A stretch of DNA of 6,339 nt from the NCBI GenBank assembly GCA_031283745.1, contig JAITBH010000136.1, forward strand, positions 1-6,339, given 5' to 3'. This DNA comes from Candidatus Ectomicrobium neotermitis. Lineage in GTDB: Bacteria; Elusimicrobiota; Endomicrobiia; Endomicrobiales; Endomicrobiaceae. Below the pieces are notes generated by a model, which did not search any database, was not told where the DNA came from, and saw only the letters and a program-made list of their open reading frames with translations. This document shows positions 1-6,339 of this stretch, piece after piece (the first letter of the stretch is position 1; the number at the start of each line of letters is the position of its first letter). A program made the translations under genes and the position numbers.

Positions 1-90
1 CTTAAATGAGTTGATCAAGATAAAGAAAATTGGGGTAACAAAAAAAGCCGAACAGGCAAGCATAAAGAGAAATGACAAAGTTTTTTTCAT
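1..90 (-). CDS. Carbohydrate ABC transporter permease, MalG/UgpE-like (N-terminal fragment)
   Basis: This is the start of a second inner-membrane permease; only 30 codons lie in the window and the frame stays open to the left edge. The visible peptide begins MKKTLSF, continues as one hydrophobic helix (about residues 5-26) and ends in NSFK, the sequence that typically closes the first membrane helix of MalG/UgpE-type permeases (usual form TSFK or NSFK). The ATG overlaps the TGA of the preceding permease by four bases (ATGA), and an AAGGA Shine-Dalgarno site lies nine bases upstream inside that gene. Known from the family: CUT1 importers use two different permeases, usually encoded side by side in the MalF-then-MalG order, so position supports the call strongly. 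The EAA loop and the rest of the protein lie outside the window, so the substrate cannot be inferred. It could be a different membrane protein, but the context makes this unlikely. Confidence 0.75.
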   Translation of the reverse strand, partial: MKKTLSFLFMLACSAFFVTPIFFILINSFK

Positions 91-929
91 TTGATTATGT
101 CCTTGATGTAATTTGCGGCGCCTTTAATAATGAAAAAGAGAAAAAAGGCAGACACTATAAAAATCATAATTGTTTGTGCATAAGCCAAACCTATCTGTGT
201 TGCCGCAGATGAGTTAAGGGCTGAGTATATATTGGTACTGATGGTGGAATTTGTAAGTGGAAAAGTGATGTTGCGGAGAGAAAATTTAAGGGAGAAAAGG
301 AAAACCGTAGCTACACAGACCATTATGGGGGTGGAGATGAGCGGGAGTTTGAACTTTAAGAGGAGGCATATTGGCGAGGCACCCTCAAGCTTTGCTGCGT
401 CCATCGTTCTTTTATGCTTTCGCAGATTTATGAGTGCAAAAATATAAACGAGCATAATAATGCCGATGAGCTTCCAATTTATAAAAGCAAAAAACCCTGC
501 TAAGGCACCGTAATTGGCCCAAGCAGGGTTTAGAAATTCTGCAAAGAAAGCTTCTATGCACACTTGAATTATATAAGCAGCCGGAATTACACCGAGCAAG
601 GCGGGAAACAGAAACGAAAACTTAGGGATGGGTGAGAGTTTGGTTATTCTTGTAAAGAGGAAGGCAAAGATAAAAGCGAGGAAGTTTACTGAAAGTGTGC
701 AAAAGAGTGAGATTTTGAGGTTAAGCAGGATGGGTTTTAGAAATTGTGGGTCATAAAGAGCTGATACATAGTTGTTTAAGCCAAGAAAAATTATTCCATT
801 GTCTAAAGAAATTGTTTTTGCAAATGAAAACAAGAGACCATAAAGGAAGGGCAAGAATACAGCAGCAAAAACAAAGACAAAAATCAGGAAAACAAACAAA
901 AAATAAAACCTAAACAGGCTTGTGCGCAT
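87..929 (-). CDS. Sugar ABC transporter permease, MalF/UgpA-like (CUT1 family)
   Basis: A 280-residue inner-membrane protein, normal length for a UgpA-type permease. After a short basic N-terminus it shows about six hydrophobic helices (roughly residues 9-36, 69-93, 105-127, 142-166, 197-217 and 250-270). The stretch FLGLNNYVSALYDPQF (48-63) matches the conserved periplasmic segment after helix 1 in this family. The cytoplasmic EAA loop, which docks onto the ATPase, is clear at 177-196: DAA, then G183, then LP at 195-196. By family knowledge it forms a heterodimeric channel with the MalG-like partner encoded next, with a separate binding protein and a MalK/UgpC-like ATPase. Neither of those is seen here. 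The start is ATG, one base after the serA stop, with a weak GAAAGAGA-type Shine-Dalgarno site. The sequence is unusually rich in Phe and Ile, and conservation outside the motifs seems low, so the substrate (sugar, oligosaccharide or glycerol phosphate) is unknown. Confidence 0.88.
   Translation of the reverse strand: MRTSLFRFYFLFVFLIFVFVFAAVFLPFLYGLLFSFAKTISLDNGIIFLGLNNYVSALYDPQFLKPILLNLKISLFCTLSVNFLAFIFAFLFTRITKLSPIPKFSFLFPALLGVIPAAYIIQVCIEAFFAEFLNPAWANYGALAGFFAFINWKLIGIIMLVYIFALINLRKHKRTMDAAKLEGASPICLLLKFKLPLISTPIMVCVATVFLFSLKFSLRNITFPLTNSTISTNIYSALNSSAATQIGLAYAQTIMIFIVSAFFLFFIIKGAANYIKDIIK
100..104 (-). promoter_or_regulatory. Ribosome binding site of the second permease
   Basis: AAGGA on the minus strand, nine bases before the ATG at 90. 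It lies within the last Lys-Asp codons of the preceding permease, so ribosomes finishing that gene can restart on the ATGA overlap. This site is the main support for the start of the truncated downstream gene. Confidence 0.6.
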
Positions 930-930
930 A

Positions 931-2520
931 TCAATCTCTTTCTAAGTCTATGTATTTGGCTTTTTTTATCCCGCCTATCGCTAATATCTTTCCTATAACC
1001 TCAGCAGAAACGGTATTGTCGACCTCAATAATAGTAAGTGCTTCGCCCCCAATATCTTTCCTGCCCAAACTCATACCAGCAATATTTACCCCGCTGTCTC
1101 CTAAAACTTTTCCAACATTTCCAACGACGCCCGGCTTATCTTCATTGATAATCAAAATTACCGACCCGCACGGCACGACATCTACGCTCAGCCCGTTTAT
1201 CTTTACGATCCTTGGGTTTGTGTCGCTAAACATCGTTGCACAAACTTTCCACTCGCCCTTGTCCGTGATGACTTTTGCAATGATAAGCCCTGCATAATCT
1301 TGAATATCGGCTTCTTTTGATTCCTTAATTTTGATGCCCCTTTCTTTAGCCAGCAGAGGAGCATTTACGAAGTTCACTTTCACATTCAGTATCGGTAGCA
1401 ACAAACCTTGCAAATACGCTATCGTCAAAGTTCCCGTCTGGACAGACGCTAAAGATCCGCAATACTTTACCTCTACCTCTTTTACTCCGCCCTCTATCAT
1501 CTGCCCGCAAAACAAACCAACTTTAGAAGCCAGATCTATATAAGGTTTCATCTTTTTATAGGTTTCCCAATCGACAGTAGGCACATTCACCGCATTCCTT
1601 ATCAAGCCTTTTGTGAAAAAATCGATTATCACCTCGCTCATTTCTTTGGCTATTTTTATCTGAGCCTCTTCTGTTGAGGCAGCCAAGTGAGGTGTTGCGA
1701 TAACATTGTCGGTTTCAATGATTGTCCAGTCATCGGGAGGTTCTTTTGCAAAAACATCTAAGGCGGCGGCTTTAACTTTTCCATCCTTAACGGCTTTGGC
1801 TAAATCTTTCTCGTTTACTATCGGGCCTCTGGCGCAATTTATAATTCTTACTCCGTCTTTCATTTTGCTTATGGCTTTCTCATCTATCATTCCTCTCGTC
1901 TCATCGTTTAGGGGAGAGTGAATAGAAATATAGTCTGCGTTTATCAAAACATCATCAAGGGGTATCAGGGATATTTCATAACTCTTAGCAAGGCTGTCGT
2001 TAGCAAAAGGGTCATAAGCGATGACTTTCATTCCAAATGCCTGCATTCTTTTAGCCACTTCCATTCCAATTCTGCCCAACCCAATCAAACCGAGATATTT
2101 GCCAAAAAGCTCTGTTCCCGTGAAATTTTTCCTGTCCCATTTTTTAGATTTTAAGGATTCGTAAGCTTGGGGGATATTGCGAGCCATCGACAACATTAAG
2201 CCTATCGTATGTTCTGCTGCTGATATGGTGTTTCCACCGGGAACATTGGCAACGACAATTCCTTTTTGCGTGGCTGCGTTTTTGTCGACATTATCTACCC
2301 CGGTACCTGCCCTGCCGATGAACTTCAGCTTGTCTGCTGCCTTGATAATATTTGCCGTAACCTTAACCTCAGAGCGAATCAAAAGCCCGTCATATTCTTT
2401 TATGAGCTTTTCAAACTCCTCAGGAGAGGGTTTGGGGTGTATTTCCACCTTGAAATCCTTATTTTTAAGCAATCCCTCAAGCCCTTCTACACTGTCATAA
2501 GTCATCAAAATCTTAAACAT
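931..2520 (-). CDS. serA: D-3-phosphoglycerate dehydrogenase, long form with ACT domain
   Basis: Cytosolic NAD-dependent enzyme oxidising 3-phosphoglycerate to 3-phosphohydroxypyruvate, the first committed step of serine synthesis. At 529 residues it is the long (type I) form: a 2-hydroxyacid dehydrogenase core to about 315, an intervening allosteric-substrate-binding domain (about 320-445) and a C-terminal ACT domain (about 452-529). The Rossmann motif GLGRIG is at 147-152, with D170 placed to bind the NAD ribose. The expected catalytic triad is present: R231 in NCARGPIV, E260 in DVFAKEPP and H278 in TPHLAAST. The usual text of the last motif is TPHLGAST, so A280 is a small variation. The ACT segment NEDKPGVVGNVG (459-470) and VNIAGM (478-483) match the serine-binding interface of the family, though an Asn stands where E. 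coli has His and M. tuberculosis Tyr. The ATG follows the aminotransferase stop by five bases with an AAAAGGA site, and the N-terminus aligns with the usual family start. Feedback inhibition by serine is plausible but not shown. Confidence 0.96.
   Translation of the reverse strand: MFKILMTYDSVEGLEGLLKNKDFKVEIHPKPSPEEFEKLIKEYDGLLIRSEVKVTANIIKAADKLKFIGRAGTGVDNVDKNAATQKGIVVANVPGGNTISAAEHTIGLMLSMARNIPQAYESLKSKKWDRKNFTGTELFGKYLGLIGLGRIGMEVAKRMQAFGMKVIAYDPFANDSLAKSYEISLIPLDDVLINADYISIHSPLNDETRGMIDEKAISKMKDGVRIINCARGPIVNEKDLAKAVKDGKVKAAALDVFAKEPPDDWTIIETDNVIATPHLAASTEEAQIKIAKEMSEVIIDFFTKGLIRNAVNVPTVDWETYKKMKPYIDLASKVGLFCGQMIEGGVKEVEVKYCGSLASVQTGTLTIAYLQGLLLPILNVKVNFVNAPLLAKERGIKIKESKEADIQDYAGLIIAKVITDKGEWKVCATMFSDTNPRIVKINGLSVDVVPCGSVILIINEDKPGVVGNVGKVLGDSGVNIAGMSLGRKDIGGEALTIIEVDNTVSAEVIGKILAIGGIKKAKYIDLERD
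935..942 (-). promoter_or_regulatory. Weak ribosome binding site of permease 1
   Basis: Purine run GAAAGAGA on the minus strand, five bases before the ATG at 929 and inside the last Glu-Arg-Asp codons of serA. It lacks the GGAG core seen before lon and the aminotransferase. Initiation here may depend more on coupling to serA translation across the one-base gap. Confidence 0.4.
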
Positions 2521-2525
2521 TTCAT

Positions 2526-3659
2526 TTATCCTTTTAATAGAACATTCTGAGCAGCCGCAACGGACTTGCCCAATTCAACCTTGACTCCCAGTTCAACCAA
2601 AACCATTTCAAGACAAGAAAAGCCTACCAACAAATCAGCTTTCCCTATATAACCCATATGTGCAAACCTTATTATTTTCCCTTTCAAATCTCCCTGCCCA
2701 CCTGCTATAGACACTCCATATTTTTCTCTTAAATTTTTGACTATTTTCCCGCCAATAGCCTCTGGGACTTTTGCACTGGTAACAACTTCGCAAGGGACCT
2801 CGCCAAATAATTCTAAGCCCAAAGCTTCCATTCCAGCTCTTGCCGCTTTAGCCAAAAGCTTATACTCGTTCCACAAGTTCTCAAGCCCCTTTTGTCTTAT
2901 CATCTTGATGGACTCCTGCAAAGCAACTATCAATGTTACAGGGGGAGTAAAAGGTGTTTCATTTGTCAAAAAGGACTTTTTGTATTTGTTGAGGTCAAAA
3001 TAGAACTTAGGGAGCTGGGATTTTTCGACAAGTTTCCACGCTTTCTGGCTTAGAGTTATAAAAGATAGGCCCGGTGCTAACATCAAACCTTTTTGCGAGC
3101 CTGAAACCACAACATCAACCTTCCAATCGTCAGTTCTAAACTCCTGCCCGCCAAGCCCTGAGACCGTATCAACAACTAAAACCGCATTTGTCTTGTCGAC
3201 TATCTTTCCAATCTCTTTTATATCGTTGACTACGCCAGTGGAGGTTTCGGTAAAAGTGGTAAAAACCGCTTTTACATTTGGATTAGCTTTGAGGGCTTTC
3301 TCTATCTCGGAGGGGACAACAACTTTTCCCCACTCAACAGAGGCAGATATGACTTTTACGCCATAACTTTTAGCGATTTTTTCCCATCTGTCTCCAAAAT
3401 TCCCGCAGCTTGCGACGATAATTCCATCGCCTGCACTGAGCAAATTTACGACTGCTGCCTCCATCGCACCGCTGCCCGAGCTGGCTATTGTATAAACCTC
3501 ATTTTTTGTGTCGAAAACATATCTCAAGCCTTCTGCTACATCTTTATAAATCTCGGCAAACTCATTGGTTCTGTGATGCAAAATCGGAAGTGCTTCTTTG
3601 AGTGCTACCTGCGGGGGAATTGGTGTGGGTCCGGGCGTCAATAGATAATACTTTTTCAT
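2526..3659 (-). CDS. Class V PLP aminotransferase (serine-pyruvate / alanine-glyoxylate type), possible phosphoserine aminotransferase
   Basis: A 377-residue cytosolic fold-type I, class V aminotransferase of the alanine-glyoxylate / serine-pyruvate group. The N-terminal signature TPGPTPIPPQV (8-18) and HHRTNEF (28-34) are typical of that group. The cofactor site is complete: SGSGAMEAA (61-69) for PLP phosphate, D164 in VVDTVSGLGG for the pyridine nitrogen, and K190 in SGSQKGLMLAPGL as Schiff-base lysine. TPFTPPV (235-241) and R331 in IIRFAHMGY (329-337), expected to bind the substrate carboxylate, are also present. Canonical SerC is also class V but has different motifs, so this is not ordinary SerC. 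Because serA follows five bases downstream, the likeliest role is transamination of 3-phosphohydroxypyruvate with glutamate or alanine to give phosphoserine; this is inference from context. Alternatives are glyoxylate-alanine or serine-pyruvate transamination. The ATG lies two bases after the lon stop with a strong AAGGAG site. Confidence 0.92.
   Translation of the reverse strand: MKKYYLLTPGPTPIPPQVALKEALPILHHRTNEFAEIYKDVAEGLRYVFDTKNEVYTIASSGSGAMEAAVVNLLSAGDGIIVASCGNFGDRWEKIAKSYGVKVISASVEWGKVVVPSEIEKALKANPNVKAVFTTFTETSTGVVNDIKEIGKIVDKTNAVLVVDTVSGLGGQEFRTDDWKVDVVVSGSQKGLMLAPGLSFITLSQKAWKLVEKSQLPKFYFDLNKYKKSFLTNETPFTPPVTLIVALQESIKMIRQKGLENLWNEYKLLAKAARAGMEALGLELFGEVPCEVVTSAKVPEAIGGKIVKNLREKYGVSIAGGQGDLKGKIIRFAHMGYIGKADLLVGFSCLEMVLVELGVKVELGKSVAAAQNVLLKG
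2529..2535 (-). promoter_or_regulatory. Ribosome binding site of serA
   Basis: AAAAGGA on the minus strand, eight bases before the serA ATG at 2520. It is formed by the last Lys-Gly codons of the aminotransferase, just before its TAA. The overlap of coding and initiation signal suggests coupled translation of the two serine-pathway genes. Confidence 0.6.
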
Positions 3660-3661
3660 CT

Positions 3662-6055
3662 TTATCTCCTTATTTTCTTGCTCTTATTTGTTTTGAGTGC
3701 TGCATTGTTTTTATCAACAGCTATCTCAATAATCTCATCCATATGTGATACGGGGATCATTTTTATTTTCTCTTGAATGTTATTTGGAATATCAGCCAAA
3801 TCTTTTTCATTGCTTTTCGGGAACAAAATCATATTTATTCCCTCTCTATAGGCAGCCAAAACCTTCTCTTTTAGCCCCCCGATACCCAAAACCCTGCCCC
3901 TTAATGTCACCTCGCCTGTCATTGCCAAACCCTTTTTGACTGGTTTGTCCATACATAAAGAGGCAAGTGCCGTAGCTAAAGCCGTCCCGGCGCTGGGCCC
4001 ATCTTTTGGAACTGCACCCTCAGGAACATGCACATGAAAGTCGGTATCCTTAAATAGCGTCTCATCTATCCCCAACGTTTTTGCTGATGAACGGACATAA
4101 GTCAAAGCTGCTTGTGCAGATTCTTTCATGACATCTCCAAGTTTTCCTGTTAGCAAAAGAGCTCCCTTGCCTTTCATTTTGTTTATTTCAATCGTCAAGG
4201 TTTCCCCGCCGACCTCTGTCCAAGCTAAGCCTGTCACTACGCCGATACCGTTTTCAGCGATTTTTTCACGTTCAAAATAAGGAATGCCGAGATATTTGTC
4301 TAAATTTTGAGCAGTGATCGTTACATGGTTTGTATCCTTATTCATTCCCAGCTCTTTTGCCGACTTCCTACAAAGGTTAGCAATCTCTCTTGTGAGGTTT
4401 CTCACCCCCGCTTCATGAGTGTAATTTTTGATCACATTACGCAAAGCGTTTGGCTCGATAGTTAAATCCTCATCAGTAAGCCCATGCTCTTTCATCTGCT
4501 GTGGAACTATGAAAATCGAAGCGATTTTTTGCTTTTCTTCGTCTGTATAACCTGAAAACCGTATAAGCTCAAGCCTGTCAAGCAATGTGGTTGGGATATT
4601 GTGGAGGGTGTTTGCGGTAGTAATAAACATCACTTTGGAGAGGTCAAAATCAACATCGAGGTAATGGTCGCCGAAAGCATAGTTTTGTTCTGGATCCAAA
4701 ACTTCTAAAAGTGCTGATGCTGGGTCTCCACGCCAATCAGCCCCGATTTTGTCTATCTCGTCAAGAATGAAAACGGGGTTATTTGAGCCGGCTTTTTTCA
4801 TGGACTGAATAATTTTGCCCGGCATAGAACCTATATATGTGCGTCTATGCCCTCTTATTTCTGCCTCATCTCTCAGCCCGCCCATAGAAATTCTTACAAA
4901 GTTCCTGCCAAGACTGCTGGCTATCGATTTGGCGATGGAGGTTTTCCCTACGCCGGGAGGGCCTATAAAGCACAAAATCGGACCTTTTATCTTTTTTACT
5001 CTCGACAAAACGGCAAGATATTCAAGGATTCTGTCCTTTACTTTGGTCAGCCCATAATGATCTTTATCAAGTATTTCTTTAGCTCTGATTAACTCAAGAT
5101 TGTCTTTGGTGGATTTTTCCCAAGGTAGGTCTATTATCCATTCGAGATAGGTTCTGATGACTGATGCCTCTGGAGACATCGGCATCATTCTTTCAAGGCG
5201 GGATAGCTCTTTTTCGGCAGATTCTCTTGCTTCTTTGGGCAGCGGGATACTTTTTAGTTTTGCCCGCAGGTCATCTATATCCTTCTGGGTATCATCTTTT
5301 TGCTTCAACTCTTTTTGAATAGCCTTCATCTGCTCGTTGAGGTAATACTCTTTTTGAGACTTGTCTATCTGATTTCTTATCCTGCTTTGAATACGTTTTT
5401 CGATGTTTAGGATTTCTATTTCGGAGGTCAAAACAGTGATTAGACGTTCAATACGTTCCACCGGGTTGACTGTCTCTAAAATGAACTGCTTGTCCTCTTG
5501 CTTTAGGTTCACATAAGAAGCCATCGTGTCGGCAAAACGGGTTAAGTCCTCGGTATTTTCTCCTGTCATGGAAATCTCTGCGGGAACTCTGGGGTTTAGC
5601 TTTATGTATTGATCAAAAAGGGCTGAAGCATTTCTAACGACTGCCTCAACCTCAGGAGTTCTCTCAACTTTCTCATTTATCACAGCTGCCCCTACCTCAA
5701 TATAACCTTTGTCGCTCAACTTAAAATCCGTCCATCTCGCCCTGCAAACACCTTCGACTAAAATTTTCACCTTCCCGTCTGTGGTTTTTAACATCTGCAA
5801 AATATCGCAAACCGTTCCCATATTGAAAATATCCTCTGACGAAGGGTCCTCTACCCGTGCTTTCTTTTGAGTGACCACAAGAATGAGCCTATTGGTTGCC
5901 ATTGCCGCCTCAACCGCTTTTATAGACTTGTCCCGCCCAACAGCCAAAGGGGTAACAATAGAAGGAAATACAATCATATCCCTGATAGGTAAAAGCGGAA
6001 GGATATTTGGAATTTTTATGTCTTTCTTTTCAGGATTTATGCTGAATATATTCAC
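3662..6055 (-). CDS. lon: ATP-dependent Lon protease (LonA type)
   Basis: A complete 797-residue cytosolic AAA+ serine protease that degrades misfolded and short-lived regulatory proteins as a hexamer. The order is standard LonA: N-terminal substrate-binding domain opening with LPLLPIRDMIVFP (19-31), a helical/coiled segment with YYLNEQMKAIQKEL (237-250), the AAA+ module, then the protease domain. Walker A GPPGVGKT is at 365-372 and Walker B FILDEID at 429-435. Pore-loop segment GHRRTYIG is at 402-409, sensor 1 N482, likely arginine finger R494 and sensor 2 R552. The catalytic dyad is S688 in PKDGPSAG and K731 in GGLKEK; the 43-residue spacing equals that of E. coli S679/K722. The C-terminal tail is lysine-rich (KTNKSKKIRR) and extends slightly past the conserved fold. 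The start is GTG, overlapping the clpX stop as GTGA, with AAAGGAG eight bases upstream; no better ATG exists before the conserved N-terminus. Membrane-bound LonB is ruled out by the N-domain and lack of transmembrane helices. Confidence 0.98.
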   Translation of the reverse strand: MNIFSINPEKKDIKIPNILPLLPIRDMIVFPSIVTPLAVGRDKSIKAVEAAMATNRLILVVTQKKARVEDPSSEDIFNMGTVCDILQMLKTTDGKVKILVEGVCRARWTDFKLSDKGYIEVGAAVINEKVERTPEVEAVVRNASALFDQYIKLNPRVPAEISMTGENTEDLTRFADTMASYVNLKQEDKQFILETVNPVERIERLITVLTSEIEILNIEKRIQSRIRNQIDKSQKEYYLNEQMKAIQKELKQKDDTQKDIDDLRAKLKSIPLPKEARESAEKELSRLERMMPMSPEASVIRTYLEWIIDLPWEKSTKDNLELIRAKEILDKDHYGLTKVKDRILEYLAVLSRVKKIKGPILCFIGPPGVGKTSIAKSIASSLGRNFVRISMGGLRDEAEIRGHRRTYIGSMPGKIIQSMKKAGSNNPVFILDEIDKIGADWRGDPASALLEVLDPEQNYAFGDHYLDVDFDLSKVMFITTANTLHNIPTTLLDRLELIRFSGYTDEEKQKIASIFIVPQQMKEHGLTDEDLTIEPNALRNVIKNYTHEAGVRNLTREIANLCRKSAKELGMNKDTNHVTITAQNLDKYLGIPYFEREKIAENGIGVVTGLAWTEVGGETLTIEINKMKGKGALLLTGKLGDVMKESAQAALTYVRSSAKTLGIDETLFKDTDFHVHVPEGAVPKDGPSAGTALATALASLCMDKPVKKGLAMTGEVTLRGRVLGIGGLKEKVLAAYREGINMILFPKSNEKDLADIPNNIQEKIKMIPVSHMDEIIEIAVDKNNAALKTNKSKKIRR
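3666..3671 (-). promoter_or_regulatory. Ribosome binding site of the aminotransferase
   Basis: AAGGAG on the minus strand, six bases before the ATG at 3659. It is built from the final Ile-Arg-Arg codons of lon (ATA AGG AGA) directly before the TAA, so the two rare-type arginine codons at the Lon C-terminus double as a strong Shine-Dalgarno sequence. It fixes the start of the aminotransferase. Confidence 0.7.
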
Positions 6056-6339
6056 AAAACTGTCTCCTTTAGATTTTTTCTTAATATGAGGCTCGGTGCA
6101 CTTTCGCCAAGCACTGCTGCTTTAGTGACCACGCACTTTTCAATTTTCTTGTTTCCCGGTATCTCAAACATTGTATTTGTCAAAATCTTTTCAATCATAG
6201 ATTTCAAGCCTCTTGCCCCAGATTTTCTCTCTAAAGCTTTTGCGGCTATCAACTCAAGCGATGATCTTTCAAATTCAAGCTCAATGTTTTCAAAACTAAA
6301 CATTTTCTGATACTGCCTGACCAAAGAATTTTTTGGCTC
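6052..6339 (-). CDS. clpX: ATP-dependent Clp protease ATP-binding subunit ClpX (C-terminal fragment)
   Basis: The frame is open to the right edge, giving the last 95 residues of ClpX, the AAA+ unfoldase that feeds substrates into ClpP. The fragment opens with EPKNSLVRQYQKMF, nearly identical to the conserved ClpX segment after the large AAA+ domain (E. coli EPKNALIKQYQALF). It covers the small AAA+ subdomain, with ALERKSGARGLKSMIE at visible residues 35-50; R43 in GAR is the sensor 2 arginine contacting ATP. TMFEIP (56-61) corresponds to the usual TMY(D/E)LP. The protein ends a few residues after the fold, as in many ClpX. The zinc-binding N-domain, Walker motifs and ClpP-binding IGF loop lie outside the window. 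There is a TTG codon at 6324 but it is an internal leucine, not a start. The stop overlaps the lon GTG by four bases, and clpX followed by lon is a widespread bacterial arrangement. Confidence 0.97.
   Translation of the reverse strand, partial: EPKNSLVRQYQKMFSFENIELEFERSSLELIAAKALERKSGARGLKSMIEKILTNTMFEIPGNKKIEKCVVTKAAVLGESAPSLILRKNLKETVL
6064..6070 (-). promoter_or_regulatory. Ribosome binding site selecting the GTG start of lon
   Basis: AAAGGAG on the minus strand, eight bases before the GTG at 6055. It lies in the Leu-Lys-Glu codons near the clpX C-terminus. Its strength and spacing are the main evidence that lon starts at this GTG and not at a later ATG. Confidence 0.7.

Noticed and set aside
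81..87. Run of seven T as a possible terminator tail
   Set aside because: On the coding strand it is the A-rich Met-Lys-Lys start of the second permease; there is no preceding GC-rich hairpin and the orientation does not fit termination of the minus-strand unit.
920..1297. Plus-strand open frame of 125 codons opposite serA
   Set aside because: It lies wholly antisense to well-conserved serA coding sequence, the peptide is low in recognisable motifs, and no good ribosome site precedes it.
2177..2550. Two overlapping plus-strand open frames of about 100 codons opposite the serA N-terminal region
   Set aside because: They overlap each other in different frames and run antisense to the conserved substrate-binding domain of SerA; shadows of codon bias.
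4815..5092. Two overlapping plus-strand frames of about 80 codons opposite the lon ATPase domain
   Set aside because: Both are antisense to the Walker A region of lon and their peptides resemble no family I recognise.
6052..6324. A separate 90-residue gene starting at the TTG at 6324
   Set aside because: The same frame continues to the window edge encoding EPKNS, the conserved ClpX residues just before this position, so the TTG is an internal leucine codon.

Overview
The window is a stretch of bacterial chromosome with six genes, all on the minus strand and packed with almost no intergenic DNA. In the direction of transcription (high to low coordinates) they are: the C-terminal end of clpX (cut by the right window edge), a complete lon, a complete class V aminotransferase, a complete long-form serA, a complete UgpA/MalF-like sugar ABC permease, and the first 30 codons of a second, UgpE/MalG-like permease (cut by the left edge). 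No tRNA, rRNA, CRISPR array, mobile element or convincing terminator was seen.

The five junctions are 4-bp overlap (clpX/lon, GTGA), 2-bp gap (lon/aminotransferase), 5-bp gap (aminotransferase/serA), 1-bp gap (serA/permease 1) and 4-bp overlap (permease 1/permease 2, ATGA). Each downstream gene has a purine-rich Shine-Dalgarno candidate inside the last codons of the gene before it. This looks like one translationally coupled polycistronic unit whose promoter lies beyond the right edge, probably upstream of clpX or an earlier gene.

Functionally the unit joins three themes. ClpX and Lon are ATP-dependent protein unfolding and proteolysis. SerA and its aminotransferase neighbour plausibly form the first two steps of serine synthesis from 3-phosphoglycerate, with the class V enzyme possibly replacing SerC. 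The permease pair would form the membrane channel of an ABC importer of the carbohydrate (CUT1) type. The clpX-lon pairing is well known in bacteria; its continuation into serine synthesis and sugar uptake is the less usual part.

The organism is a bacterium with standard code and low-to-moderate GC (about 40 percent by eye), with AT-rich lysine and isoleucine codons and strong AAGGAG-type Shine-Dalgarno sites. Gene order and protein style are compatible with a poorly cultured lineage such as Margulisbacteria/WOR-1, Elusimicrobiota or Omnitrophota, but this is only an impression and the sequence alone does not settle it. The window is mostly conserved housekeeping genes; I found no convincing evidence of a wholly new system.
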